Notes: generated by a model not told the origin, from the letters alone. Shown: positions 55,166 through 63,863, counted from the stretch's first letter. The stretch is DNA of 64,000 nucleotides from Fibrobacter succinogenes (GCA_902761355.1 CACWJY010000002.1:1-64000); one strand, 5' to 3'. Numbers and translations are program-made.

Positions 55166-55741
55166 ATGGAATCTATACTACTCGTCTCTCTTTTGCTCAT
55201 TGTGATTTTCGGCACCAAGCCGCTTTTCGAGATGTTCCGTAAAAAGCGCGACGGCGAAGAACTCATCGGAAACCCCTGGGAAGAAATTCACGCCATCAAG
55301 GGCTACAAAGAATCACGCAAAGTGGCTGCATTCTACCCGCTCACCGGCGAACCGAACATCATGCCGATCCTGGAACAGCTCGCCGACGAAGATCGCCTTC
55401 TACTCCCCCGTTGCACAGGCCCCACAACCATGGAATTCTGCCACGTGCAAAGCCTCAAGAAGGATTTGGTGCAGGGAAAATTCGGCATCATGGAGCCGCG
55501 CGGAGACATTCCCGCTTACGAAGGCAACTTTACAGTATTTCTGGTTCCCGGCACCAAGTTCAACCTGACCGGCGAACGCTGCGGTCACGGCAAGGGTTAT
55601 TACGACAGATTCCTTGCCAAGCACCCTGACGCCTACAAGGCTGGCATCGCGGCCCCCAAACAGATTAGCGTGGAGCCTCTCGCACAGAAGCTCACCGACA
55701 TCAAGATGGACCAGATTATTATTTGTAGGGAAAAACCCTAA
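55166..55741 (+). CDS. 5-formyltetrahydrofolate cyclo-ligase with TatA-like membrane N-terminus
   Basis: A 191-residue protein. Residues ~40-191 form a cyclo-ligase domain: PLTGEPNIMPIL, FGIMEPRGDIP, and the ATP/substrate site RCGHGKGYYDRFL, with VPGTKF before it. The reaction converts 5-formyltetrahydrofolate to 5,10-methenyltetrahydrofolate using ATP. The usual basic N-terminal helix of this family (about 25 residues) is missing. In its place is a hydrophobic segment ILLVSLLLIVIFGTK followed by an amphipathic basic stretch (PLFEMFRKKRD), the layout of a TatA/TatB N-terminus. The start ATG follows CAGG at a normal distance; the next internal ATG (55232) has no ribosome-binding site. Confidence 0.82.
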   Translation: MESILLVSLLLIVIFGTKPLFEMFRKKRDGEELIGNPWEEIHAIKGYKESRKVAAFYPLTGEPNIMPILEQLADEDRLLLPRCTGPTTMEFCHVQSLKKDLVQGKFGIMEPRGDIPAYEGNFTVFLVPGTKFNLTGERCGHGKGYYDRFLAKHPDAYKAGIAAPKQISVEPLAQKLTDIKMDQIIICREKP

Positions 55742-55765
55742 GAGTTTTAGATAAAGGATTGCATT

Positions 55766-56734
55766 ATGGCATTCAACAAAAATTCCGACAAAGAAACAGA
55801 ATTCGGCATCATCCGCCGCAACAAGGAACGCGAACCGCGTAATGGTTTCCGCGAACACCGCGAAGGCTTTGAAGACGAACGCCGCCACGATTTCAGCAAG
55901 CCACGCGATAGCTTCGGTGATAAACGCGACGGCTTTACCCGTCGCAAGACCGACGGGGAACGCCGCGTAAGTTCCGGCGATCCGGACAATGCCCCGCAAA
56001 CCGCAATCGGCGGCATCCGCGAAGTGACCGACCTTCTGGAACGCAGCCCCATGCAGGTTCACCGCGTGCTCTTTATGCACCAGTCGGGCAACCCCAAGCT
56101 CTACGAACTGCAAAAACTCGCCAAGCGCGTCCATGTGCACGTGCAACAGGTCGATTCCAAGGTGCTCAGCAGCTATGTGCAGCAACACCACGGCGTAGTC
56201 GCCCTGCTCAACGAAAAGGAACTTCTCGTATGGGAAGACATCCGCGAAGACTATTTCAAGGCAAAGGCGAACGGCGAACGCAAGCTGATCGCCGTGGGTA
56301 CCAACATCGAAGACCCGCGCAACCTGGGTGCATGCATCCGTAGCGCGCTCGCCCTCGGCGTAGACCTTTTGATGCTCCCGGCCAAGGGCATGTGCGGCAT
56401 TACACCGGCAGTGGCCCGCTCTGCCGCAGGCGCACTCGACAAGATGAAGATTTGCCGTCCGAACAACCTGGAAGCTGCCGTCGGCGAACTTAAGCTCGCA
56501 GGCTACCAGATTCTTGGTCTCGACGCCGACACCGAAACGAACCTCGCTGGATTCGAATTCAGCGACCAGGCAGTGATTGCCGTTGGTGGCGAAGACGTTG
56601 GCCTCCCGCCGTTTATCCGCAAGCAGTGCGACGCCGTACTCCGTATCCCGATGATGCCCGAAGCACATTCTTACAATGCCTCGGTGGCTCTCTCACTCGG
56701 TCTGTACGAATACGCAAGACTGCGCATCAAGTAA
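55766..56734 (+). CDS. SpoU/TrmH-family rRNA 2'-O-methyltransferase
   Basis: A 322-residue protein. Residues ~80-150 resemble the L30e-like substrate-binding domain of RlmB (GIREVTDLLERSPMQVHRVLFM, QQHHGVVALL). The methyltransferase (SPOUT) knot has DPRNLGACIRSALALG (motif 1), VGGEDVGLPPFIRKQCD (motif 2) and RIPMMPEAHSYNASVALSLGLYEYAR (motif 3; the family usually has SLNVS). The first ~75 residues are an unusual low-complexity, highly charged tail with repeated R, E, D and F (REHREGFEDERR; KRDGFTRRK), likely RNA-binding and disordered. A terminator follows at 56761. Confidence 0.87.
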   Translation: MAFNKNSDKETEFGIIRRNKEREPRNGFREHREGFEDERRHDFSKPRDSFGDKRDGFTRRKTDGERRVSSGDPDNAPQTAIGGIREVTDLLERSPMQVHRVLFMHQSGNPKLYELQKLAKRVHVHVQQVDSKVLSSYVQQHHGVVALLNEKELLVWEDIREDYFKAKANGERKLIAVGTNIEDPRNLGACIRSALALGVDLLMLPAKGMCGITPAVARSAAGALDKMKICRPNNLEAAVGELKLAGYQILGLDADTETNLAGFEFSDQAVIAVGGEDVGLPPFIRKQCDAVLRIPMMPEAHSYNASVALSLGLYEYARLRIK

Positions 56735-56760
56735 AATATTCCAACTTAGACTATAAAATG

Positions 56761-56784
56761 CACCCCCATAAGGGGTGTTTTTTT
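56761..56784 (+). terminator. Rho-independent terminator after the SpoU methyltransferase gene
   Basis: CACCCC (56761-56766) pairs with GGGGTG (56772-56777) around CATAA, followed by seven T residues. Short but GC-rich. Confidence 0.85.
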
Positions 56785-56843
56785 ATGATAGGCCGATTTT
56801 CCTCTTCTGATTGGTATATATTTTAACACAAGAAGGAAAAAAT

Positions 56844-58214
56844 ATGGATTTCGATTCTCTGTTGTCAAAATACAAGGCCAAGGCCTGTGTCGTCTCCATC
56901 GATTTCTATGAAAACGATACTTACGGGAACATTCGCATTCTCGAAGGCAACAAGGCGCACTACGACGACATGGCGGCTATCGGTCACCCGTTTGTGCCCG
57001 ATTCACCTTACGAAGCCTACTTCCCAAAGAACCGAAATTTCGAAGACTACTGTTTCCGCTGTACACGCAGCGGCAGGCCGCAGCACGCCTATGTGGAACT
57101 TTACACCATGGACCTCTGGCTGAACATGTTCCTGATTCCAATCGAATCGGACAAGCCGAATACCGGCTACTGCATTTACGTGTACGACGTGTCCCCCAAG
57201 GTGGATTCCGACGCCATGGTCGATCTCTCCGGTGACGTCGCATCTGAAGTGCTAAAAGCCTGCGTCAAGCTCCGCAGTTCAAACGACATCAAAAAGACCT
57301 TCCAGGAGGTCATTGAAGATATTCGCAGTCTTTGCGGTTCCGAGCACTGCTGCATTTTGCTGACCGATCCCGATTCCCGCACCTGCGAGGTCCTTGGAGA
57401 CGCCTTCAGCAAAGAAACAAAACTACTCCCCATGTCCACCTATATGGAAGGATTCTACGAGATTACGGAGACCTGGGCCTCGACCTTGGGCGGAAGCACC
57501 TGCATTATCATCAAAGACCAACACGACATGGACGAGCTGCACAAGCAGAACCCCGTCTGGGCAGATTCGCTCAAAGGCGCCATGGCAAAAACGGTCGTAC
57601 TCTTCCCGCTCCGATTCGACAACAAGGTTCTCGGCTACATGTGGGCCATCAACTTCAACGCCGAAAACACCATCAAGATCAAGAAGACCCTTGAGCTGAC
57701 GACGTATTTCCTCGCCTCCGAAATCGCGAACCACCTGTTGCTGAAAAAACTTGAAGTCATGAGTTCCATCGACTCGCTCACCGGCATCAAGAACCGCAAC
57801 GTGATGAACATCCATGTAGACCAGATTGTCGATGGCAAGAAACCCATGCCAGAGGCGGTTCTCTTTGCCGACCTCAACGGGCTCAAGCGAGAAAACGACG
57901 AGAAGGGCCACAGCGCAGGCGACAAGATGCTCTGCACGGCGGCAAAGATTCTGCAAAAGGTTTTCCGAGACGGTGACGTGTACCGCGCCGGCGGCGACGA
58001 ATTTATGGTGATGATTCCAGAAATCGCAGAGAACGAAGTACCGAAACGTATCCAGCAAGTCCACGAAGTCGCCAAGGCAAAGAAAATTCACTTTTCAATC
58101 GGAGCATGCCACGGCGGAAAAGACATCCGCAAGGCGATGCATACTGCCGACGAACGCATGTACGCCGACAAGAACGCGTACTACGAAGCACACCCTGAGG
58201 AAAAATACCGATAG
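56844..58214 (+). CDS. PAS/GAF-like GGDEF diguanylate cyclase
   Basis: A 456-residue cytoplasmic protein. The first ~140 residues have a PAS-like pattern (FVPDSPYEAYFPKNRNFEDYCFRCTRSG), residues ~150-300 a GAF-like pattern (FQEVIEDIRSLCGSEHCCILLTD; AKTVVLFPLRFDNKVLGYMWAIN). The catalytic domain has SIDSLTGIKNRNVMNI, DLNGLKRENDEKGHSAGD and an intact GGDEF near residue 383. An RDGD sits four, not five, residues before it, so the usual inhibitory site is not properly placed and product inhibition may be weak. ATG 56844 follows AGAAGGA at a good distance; the frame opens at 56811 without one. Confidence 0.85.
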   Translation: MDFDSLLSKYKAKACVVSIDFYENDTYGNIRILEGNKAHYDDMAAIGHPFVPDSPYEAYFPKNRNFEDYCFRCTRSGRPQHAYVELYTMDLWLNMFLIPIESDKPNTGYCIYVYDVSPKVDSDAMVDLSGDVASEVLKACVKLRSSNDIKKTFQEVIEDIRSLCGSEHCCILLTDPDSRTCEVLGDAFSKETKLLPMSTYMEGFYEITETWASTLGGSTCIIIKDQHDMDELHKQNPVWADSLKGAMAKTVVLFPLRFDNKVLGYMWAINFNAENTIKIKKTLELTTYFLASEIANHLLLKKLEVMSSIDSLTGIKNRNVMNIHVDQIVDGKKPMPEAVLFADLNGLKRENDEKGHSAGDKMLCTAAKILQKVFRDGDVYRAGGDEFMVMIPEIAENEVPKRIQQVHEVAKAKKIHFSIGACHGGKDIRKAMHTADERMYADKNAYYEAHPEEKYR

Positions 58215-58234
58215 CGTTTTTACAAGCTCGGGAG

Positions 58235-58255
58235 ATGCCCGACTAAATCGGGCAT
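58235..58255. repeat. Palindromic intergenic repeat-like hairpin
   Basis: ATGCCCGA (58235-58242) pairs perfectly with TCGGGCAT (58248-58255) around CTAAA. The sequence resembles dispersed intergenic palindromes with GCCCGA...TCGGGC cores found in many genomes. It lies between convergent genes and could also act as a terminator for the minus-strand protease gene. Copy number elsewhere is unknown. Confidence 0.4.
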
Positions 58256-58262
58256 GACATTT

Positions 58263-60389
58263 TCACTTCACTACAAAAAACTCACCCATCGTTTCTTTGT
58301 AGATATTCCCGTAATTTTTTACGTTGTACAGTTGCACATGCGAACCTGAAATTTTACTGGCGAGTTCAATATATACATTTCTGAGCGTCGCATCGGGCTG
58401 TTCCGCAAGCAGTTCCATAAACCCGCGAGTAAAATAATTGCTCAAGTATACGCCCATTTCTTCGTCACGTTCAGCGGCCTTACTCGTTTCATAAGGCGAC
58501 GCAGCCGTCAAGAAAAAGACACCAGGAATTGCAGCGTCTTCACCAGCCTCGCCTAATCCGCCACTGTAGCATGCCTCGACCGTAAACATCATCTTGCGGT
58601 GCGGCATTTCCTTAATCCATGAAATCACTTGTTCATAGTCAATTTTATCGGCCCCGAAATTAAGGTAGCCTGGTAATCCATGACCACTCCAGAAAACAAA
58701 GACATTGTCATTCGATTTTGCTTGAATGACTTTAGACAAACGCTCGCTAGCATGCCCTGTCAAAATGTTTCCTAAATCACTCCAAGAAATATCGCTTAAT
58801 TTGTAGTCAACCACACCGGAAGCATAAACATTTTTGCCGTCCAAACGAATGCGCAATGTTCCTGGATATAAGTTACGTTCACTACCCGCAAGATCGTCTT
58901 CAGCAATCACGATAATGTGGTCATCATCGTACCCCATCTTCTTGAGTTTCTGGTAAAAAGCAAAGATGTCCGCCTGAAAACGGTAATTCGCCCAACCCGA
59001 TGAAGCAGCAATCAAAAGCGCCCACCGTTCCGAAACATCGACATAGGCAATATTAGAATCGGCCTCTTCAAAGAAAACCGTATCAATCTCTGCAACAAGA
59101 TTTTCTAACCAGTTTTCTTCCGGATTAGCCGAATGTTTCGAGCTGTCGTTACTGGTATAGTCATTTGTGACAAATTTTCCTTTTGCAAGATTCCATCCGC
59201 GATATACCGAACCACTCACGCTATTATCACGGTTCTGGAAAGTCCACGAACTCGACACCCCTTTCATATTAGGCACGCGTCCGTCTTGCAGAGCCTCAAA
59301 ATTACGTTGCATCCCTGCAACCATCCAATCACCGCCGACGCCATCCTTGCCTTCTACCACGGACTTTATCGATTCATTCAAATCAAGCCCCGTCGTTACC
59401 GAATAAGCAGCCGCATACGCCAAAATATACAGGGCATCAAAATAATGGGCCTCGCCATGAAGCATTTCTTCGCCAAAACGTTCACGATAGGCTTGCGAAA
59501 ATCCGGACTCCGGAACGGCATACAAGTCGAAGCCCCGATAAAAATCATAGTGCAATTTTTTTGCGATGGAATCCGAGACGAAATTACTTGTGCAGAAGAA
59601 CTTGTAACGGCCTACAACGATAGAATCCAGCTGGTATAAAGCGTCGTCAAAGGCGAGCGCCATTTTTTCATCGCTAGGATCAAACAACAGCACATCAAAA
59701 ATGTCTTTTTGTTCCACGATTTCACGTGTATGTTTCCGCAATTCACTTTCGTTCTTATACAGGTAAAGCTTGCCTAGTTCAAGATTATATTCTTCGGCAA
59801 TAAAGCCAAACCAGTCCGTATAAGAATTTACCAGTTCACCATCCCGCTGACCAGAAGGAGCCAGAAGCGAAACACTCATCAACCCGCCCAACGAAGTTGC
59901 AACATGAGAAAAGAAAGTCTCCATTTGCAAGATATCATTTTCAGCCATGTTCCATAAATTGGGCATATTGGCAAAACGTCGCTGATACTCCACATTAGAA
60001 GCCTTCGGCGAAAGCATCGGTTTCGAACTCTCTTGCAAAAGTTCCGCCATACGGTACGCCTTATCCGAAACGGTCGGTCCCACAACAGCCACATAGTCCG
60101 AATCCTTTACGACCTGTTCCATGTAAGCGTTGATATCGGCATCATCCTGATTCTTAAATTCCAGCTGCAGTTCCACCTTGTGGTCTAGGCCCTGCTGCGA
60201 TTTATTGATATTGCTTTGCGCCCAGTCAGCCGTGCGTTTAAAGCGGGGCATTTCAGAAGTACTTGCCATGACGGCCACTTTAAACTTTTGCGTCTTGGCA
60301 TCGGACTTGGCGGAGGACGAATCGTCGGAGCACGCGCAAAGACAAAGAATTGCGGCAAACAATAAGAAAAGAAGACTATTTCTTGGCAT
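58263..60389 (-). CDS. Lipoprotein: periplasmic binding-protein domain fused to a legumain-like (C13) cysteine peptidase
   Basis: A 708-residue lipoprotein: signal NSLLFLLFAAILCLCACSDDS with the lipid cysteine near residue 20. Residues ~35-400 follow the Peripla_BP_6/branched-chain-amino-acid receptor pattern (KVAVMASTSEM..., DYVAVVGPTVSDKAYRMAELLQESSKPMLSP, YFDALYILAYAAA). The C-terminal ~220 residues match peptidase C13: WALLIAASSGWANYRFQAD, KMGYDDDHIIVIAEDDLAG, DNVFVFWSGHG with the catalytic histidine at 570, and FTVEACYSGGL with the cysteine at 607 (spacing 37, near legumain's). Legumains cut after Asn/Asp. GGAGGCTCG precedes ATG 60389. It overlaps the BMP gene by 14 bases. The fusion is unusual. 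Confidence 0.86.
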   Translation of the reverse strand: MPRNSLLFLLFAAILCLCACSDDSSSAKSDAKTQKFKVAVMASTSEMPRFKRTADWAQSNINKSQQGLDHKVELQLEFKNQDDADINAYMEQVVKDSDYVAVVGPTVSDKAYRMAELLQESSKPMLSPKASNVEYQRRFANMPNLWNMAENDILQMETFFSHVATSLGGLMSVSLLAPSGQRDGELVNSYTDWFGFIAEEYNLELGKLYLYKNESELRKHTREIVEQKDIFDVLLFDPSDEKMALAFDDALYQLDSIVVGRYKFFCTSNFVSDSIAKKLHYDFYRGFDLYAVPESGFSQAYRERFGEEMLHGEAHYFDALYILAYAAAYSVTTGLDLNESIKSVVEGKDGVGGDWMVAGMQRNFEALQDGRVPNMKGVSSSWTFQNRDNSVSGSVYRGWNLAKGKFVTNDYTSNDSSKHSANPEENWLENLVAEIDTVFFEEADSNIAYVDVSERWALLIAASSGWANYRFQADIFAFYQKLKKMGYDDDHIIVIAEDDLAGSERNLYPGTLRIRLDGKNVYASGVVDYKLSDISWSDLGNILTGHASERLSKVIQAKSNDNVFVFWSGHGLPGYLNFGADKIDYEQVISWIKEMPHRKMMFTVEACYSGGLGEAGEDAAIPGVFFLTAASPYETSKAAERDEEMGVYLSNYFTRGFMELLAEQPDATLRNVYIELASKISGSHVQLYNVKNYGNIYKETMGEFFVVK

Positions 60390-61425
60390 GGCGAGCCTCC
60401 TCGCGAACCGCTTCGTCATAATACTTTTTATAGCGGGCTTCATAAGTTTCAACAATCGCGTCAAATTCCTTATTGAACACGATCGCAGCACCACCGTCAT
60501 CCAGTCCAAAGGATCTGTAGCGAGGCCAATCATGCCCCGAGCGCCAATCTTGCAAGTAACGTACGACAATTCCCTTGATATCGACCGTGAGCGAGAACGG
60601 GACCTTTGGCAACACTTCACTCTGGTCCACATCCATTCCTATCACGAAACTTCCCATCGGAGCATCAATCACCGCCCGCCGAGCGCCCTTGATTGCGCCC
60701 CCGAGCAACGGGAAAATAGCCAAATCATGCGTTTCACCAAAAAAATTTGAAAAAATCAATGTATATGTAGCCATGTAGGCCGATTCAACATCGTTAAAGG
60801 CTGATTCGTCACCCTCTTTTTCCGAGACATAATACACCGCGACCGAATCGTTTTCCTTCTTGTGAGCTTCATACCCCGCGCGGAACCCCTCGATCGATGT
60901 TTCGAGGGTTTCAAACCCAGGCGCTGCCGCCAAAACAGCTGCAGTGCCAACACCCAAAATTGCCCCCGACAAGTAACTTGCGCCATAGCGGTCAATCAAG
61001 AATGAATAAACGTCTTGCGGAAAGCCCGCCGAGTCGGCCTCAAACAACAGGACCTTGTTCCCGTCACCCGAAAAACGGATGTCAAGTTTTTGCGCCAACC
61101 CGGCATACGCCGAAGACGCCAGGATAAGCAACGAGGAATCCGTGTCGACATTTTCCTTGAGCCACGCCTGTACAAGTGAATCGGCCTCGTTCATAGATTC
61201 CGGCTGCACCAAGCGGAACGGCACTCCTCGATCTTCGTAGAATCTAAAGAGCCCTGCCAAGATCTGGTCGTTATAGCTATTGTCGCCGATGCCATTGATG
61301 CTTGACAGAAGCATAATGTTTGCTATTCCCGGGCGGGTTTGCTCAGAATCAAAAACAGATTCGCTATTGGAACAGGCAACCAAGGCTAGCAGTAAAAACA
61401 ACCCAAAAACAAATCTAATCATCAC
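60376..61425 (-). CDS. BMP-family (PnrA/Med-like) substrate-binding lipoprotein
   Basis: A 349-residue lipoprotein with signal FVFGLFLLLALVACSNS, lipid cysteine near residue 18. The basic-membrane-protein pattern is visible: GIGDNSYNDQILAGLFRF (the ligand loop with aspartate and asparagine), LLILASSAYAG, GASYLSGAILG and PMGSFVIGMDVDQSE. Such proteins bind nucleosides or purines for ABC uptake or sensing. No ABC permease or ATPase lies nearby, which fits a sensor more than a transporter. The start is GTG 61425 or ATG 61422; no ribosome-binding site is visible. It overlaps the following protease-fusion gene by 14 bases, so the two are co-translated. Confidence 0.8.
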   Translation of the reverse strand: MMIRFVFGLFLLLALVACSNSESVFDSEQTRPGIANIMLLSSINGIGDNSYNDQILAGLFRFYEDRGVPFRLVQPESMNEADSLVQAWLKENVDTDSSLLILASSAYAGLAQKLDIRFSGDGNKVLLFEADSAGFPQDVYSFLIDRYGASYLSGAILGVGTAAVLAAAPGFETLETSIEGFRAGYEAHKKENDSVAVYYVSEKEGDESAFNDVESAYMATYTLIFSNFFGETHDLAIFPLLGGAIKGARRAVIDAPMGSFVIGMDVDQSEVLPKVPFSLTVDIKGIVVRYLQDWRSGHDWPRYRSFGLDDGGAAIVFNKEFDAIVETYEARYKKYYDEAVREEARHAKK

Positions 61426-61436
61426 TAATACAAAAT

Positions 61437-61468
61437 AAGAAAAATTCCCCCAAGTGGGGGAACTTTTT
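61437..61468 (-). terminator. Terminator between the MACPF gene and the BMP-C13 gene pair
   Basis: TTCCCCC (61445-61451) pairs with GGGGGAA (61456-61462) around AAGT. On the minus strand the hairpin is followed by TTTTTCTTATTTT; a T run also follows on the plus strand. It probably ends the MACPF transcript but may be leaky, since no clear promoter is seen between it and the BMP start. Confidence 0.65.
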
Positions 61469-61499
61469 GTTATACAGGTAAAGTTATCGCCAAGTCATT

Positions 61500-63827
61500 T
61501 TATTCCTGATAGAAGATAAGCGCGTCATATGCGGCCGTTTCCAAAATAATATTAAAGGTGCTAGCACCATCTTCCACACCGATCTGGCCATTATTTATTG
61601 CATAATAACTCGTAAAGCCATTCTTATCTTTCCGTAATCCTAACCCAACAAGTCCGCAAATATTTCCTTTAACATCCTTCGAGTCGCATTCGCTCTTTCT
61701 CGTCATGGCTGCACCTAAGTTAGTAATCTTATTGTTTTTAAAAACTTTTTCAATTTCTTGGAATGCTTCCTTAGTAGGAATACTCCATCCTGATGGAACA
61801 AATTTATCCTTCTCTTTGACTTTGTAAATGAGAATGGGCTTGTTATCTAAACCGTGGCCAACATTAAAAGTTCCTTCACCGACAGCTACATATCGATATT
61901 CTTTTCCTGTTTTATCAATGGTGCTAGCATAATTATCGCGGAGCCAAATACGATTGAAAACCTTAACCAAGGGATAATTATGATTCTGAACTTTGCCATC
62001 TCCTAAATCATTTTCACTATTGGGAGGAAACACTTTAGGAACGTAAATCTTCGAAGCTAAATAAGCGTCTTCAACCGTGCCTGCATGAGGTTCAGTACCT
62101 TCAGGCGGCACACTCGTCACAGATGCACCACGGATATAGAGTTTCTTCGCTGCACCGAAGTCCATATTTTCGTATTCAATAATGGAAACATCGGTGCCAT
62201 CCCAACTGACGCGAGCCGGCTTATGGTCCTTGTCGCCAATGTAGAAGCCCAAATTAAAGCGCACCTTGTTGTTGATTACAGGATAAACGACCCTTACCTT
62301 TTCCTTGATATTCAGAAGCGGCACGAATTCCAAGGTAGCCTTCGCCACCAGCTGTCCATTCAAGAAAATATCCTTAATTAAGGTGTTCGTATCGTTATCT
62401 TCAATCTTCGGGACATCAATTTCAGTCACGGTGCCACAATCATAGCCGAGTTCAAAATCAGAAGCAAATTGTTTGCTTTCCATATAGGCTTTAAGTTTTT
62501 GCTTTCTTTCTTTAGCTTCAGCACCGAGACTTTCATCAATCAATTCATATAGCGGCTTAAGCCCTTTATCAGAAAAACCGATTAAGACGGCATCTGTACC
62601 TTCAGTAACAGACTTTTTCCATTTTTCAACAGACTCAGGGTCTACATCCTTCGAAGTTAATTTGGAAGCCAGCTTTTTATCGCCACCAAGAATATCTACA
62701 CGAATATCCAAACTTGAACGATTTTCTTCAAAGCTCTGCTCCATTTTTGTATCTACCGAAGCTTCGGCATCGACAAAGCCCTTATAAGCAGCCTTTGCAA
62801 ACACGTTCATATCATAAGAAGAGGTAATCTTAGACACATCCGCCGTCATCGCCTGGCGAATGCGCCCACCAAGCCTGGCCTCCATTACAACATGAGAACC
62901 AAAATCGCTAATCAATTCTCTAAAGCCCTCATTAGTAGACGGATAGTCAGGTTCATCCGAGTCTTCATCCACCAATCCATTGATAGCATAATACGCAAAA
63001 ACATTCATATTTTTCTTTTTTCTCAATTCCTTCAGAGCTTTTGTTGTTTTTACGGTTTGTGTTTCATAATTGATATAAGTCAATGCGTATTCATAGTTAT
63101 TCTTTTTCGCTTTACTCATATCAAAGGAACTTTTCATTTCCGCAGAAAAACCAGCAACACCACCTTCGACATTTGCGGTAGTTGCCAATTTAAAACTGAT
63201 ATCTGAAATCGTCGAGCCGCTGACACTCGTTGTACTATAGCTGAATTTATTCGATCCATACGTAATAGATTTTTTCTTAATCAATTCCTCAGTATCAAAG
63301 ATTTCAGCTTCTATTGACTCTATATTTGCATAACCTCCAGTAATGGCATTGTAACCGAAACCGACCACATAAATATCGTTCGCCACATCAACATCGGCGT
63401 TGTCATCGTAGTCGCCCTTATACTTCTGCACGATGGTCATCGTCTTGTTCTGGCTGGTGTCTTCGGGAAACACGATGCGCAATCTGCCGACATGTCTGCG
63501 ATCCAAGTAGTTTCTCGCTAAACGCATCTGTATGGTGGCATTGCCTTCGCCCGAATCCTGACTGATGGACTGGACAAACCTGGTCCTGTCTTCAATGCGC
63601 CATTTTCCGTCGGCCTCGATCTTGAGATCGTAGGTGCTGTCCATCATGTCGAACACCAGCGTGTCGCCGACAGTCTTTCCCAAGACTTCGACTGAAATCG
63701 CCGTTTCCTTAGCGGAGGTGCCGCTAGGATTAGGATCTTCTGAATTGGAGCAGGCTGTAAAACCAATGGCTGATGCGCACAGGGCGGACGTAGCCACAGA
63801 GAATTTGAAAATCTGGGGGTAGTTCAT
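61500..63827 (-). CDS. MACPF-domain lipoprotein (BACON-MACPF-FISUMP), pore-former-like
   Basis: A 775-residue lipoprotein: signal FSVATSALCASAIGFTACSNS, lipid cysteine near residue 26. Residues ~40-125 match the BACON Ig-like pattern (WRIEDRTRF, LARNYLDRRHVGRLRI, TIVQKY). A MACPF/perforin domain follows (~130-450): helical clusters, then FRELISDFGSHVVMEARLGG near residue 307, close to the signature (Y/F)GTH(Y/F) but with serine and valine substitutions. The C-terminal ~190 residues are FISUMP-like (FNRIWLRDNYAS, PSGWSIPTKEAFQEI). Related Bacteroidales MACPF proteins (BSAPs) kill competing strains. AAGGAG precedes ATG 63827. It sits upstream of the BMP and protease-fusion genes. Confidence 0.84.
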   Translation of the reverse strand: MNYPQIFKFSVATSALCASAIGFTACSNSEDPNPSGTSAKETAISVEVLGKTVGDTLVFDMMDSTYDLKIEADGKWRIEDRTRFVQSISQDSGEGNATIQMRLARNYLDRRHVGRLRIVFPEDTSQNKTMTIVQKYKGDYDDNADVDVANDIYVVGFGYNAITGGYANIESIEAEIFDTEELIKKKSITYGSNKFSYSTTSVSGSTISDISFKLATTANVEGGVAGFSAEMKSSFDMSKAKKNNYEYALTYINYETQTVKTTKALKELRKKKNMNVFAYYAINGLVDEDSDEPDYPSTNEGFRELISDFGSHVVMEARLGGRIRQAMTADVSKITSSYDMNVFAKAAYKGFVDAEASVDTKMEQSFEENRSSLDIRVDILGGDKKLASKLTSKDVDPESVEKWKKSVTEGTDAVLIGFSDKGLKPLYELIDESLGAEAKERKQKLKAYMESKQFASDFELGYDCGTVTEIDVPKIEDNDTNTLIKDIFLNGQLVAKATLEFVPLLNIKEKVRVVYPVINNKVRFNLGFYIGDKDHKPARVSWDGTDVSIIEYENMDFGAAKKLYIRGASVTSVPPEGTEPHAGTVEDAYLASKIYVPKVFPPNSENDLGDGKVQNHNYPLVKVFNRIWLRDNYASTIDKTGKEYRYVAVGEGTFNVGHGLDNKPILIYKVKEKDKFVPSGWSIPTKEAFQEIEKVFKNNKITNLGAAMTRKSECDSKDVKGNICGLVGLGLRKDKNGFTSYYAINNGQIGVEDGASTFNIILETAAYDALIFYQE

Positions 63828-63863
63828 GATTTTTCTCCTTCTTTGAGGAAACACTTTGTTTCA

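Noticed and set aside
55400..56668. 422-residue antisense frame opposite the cyclo-ligase and SpoU genes
   Set aside because: It spans two well-supported genes and has no recognisable features.
58235..58255. Integration-site core
   Set aside because: The palindrome looks like a common intergenic repeat; there is no integrase, tRNA or direct-repeat partner nearby.
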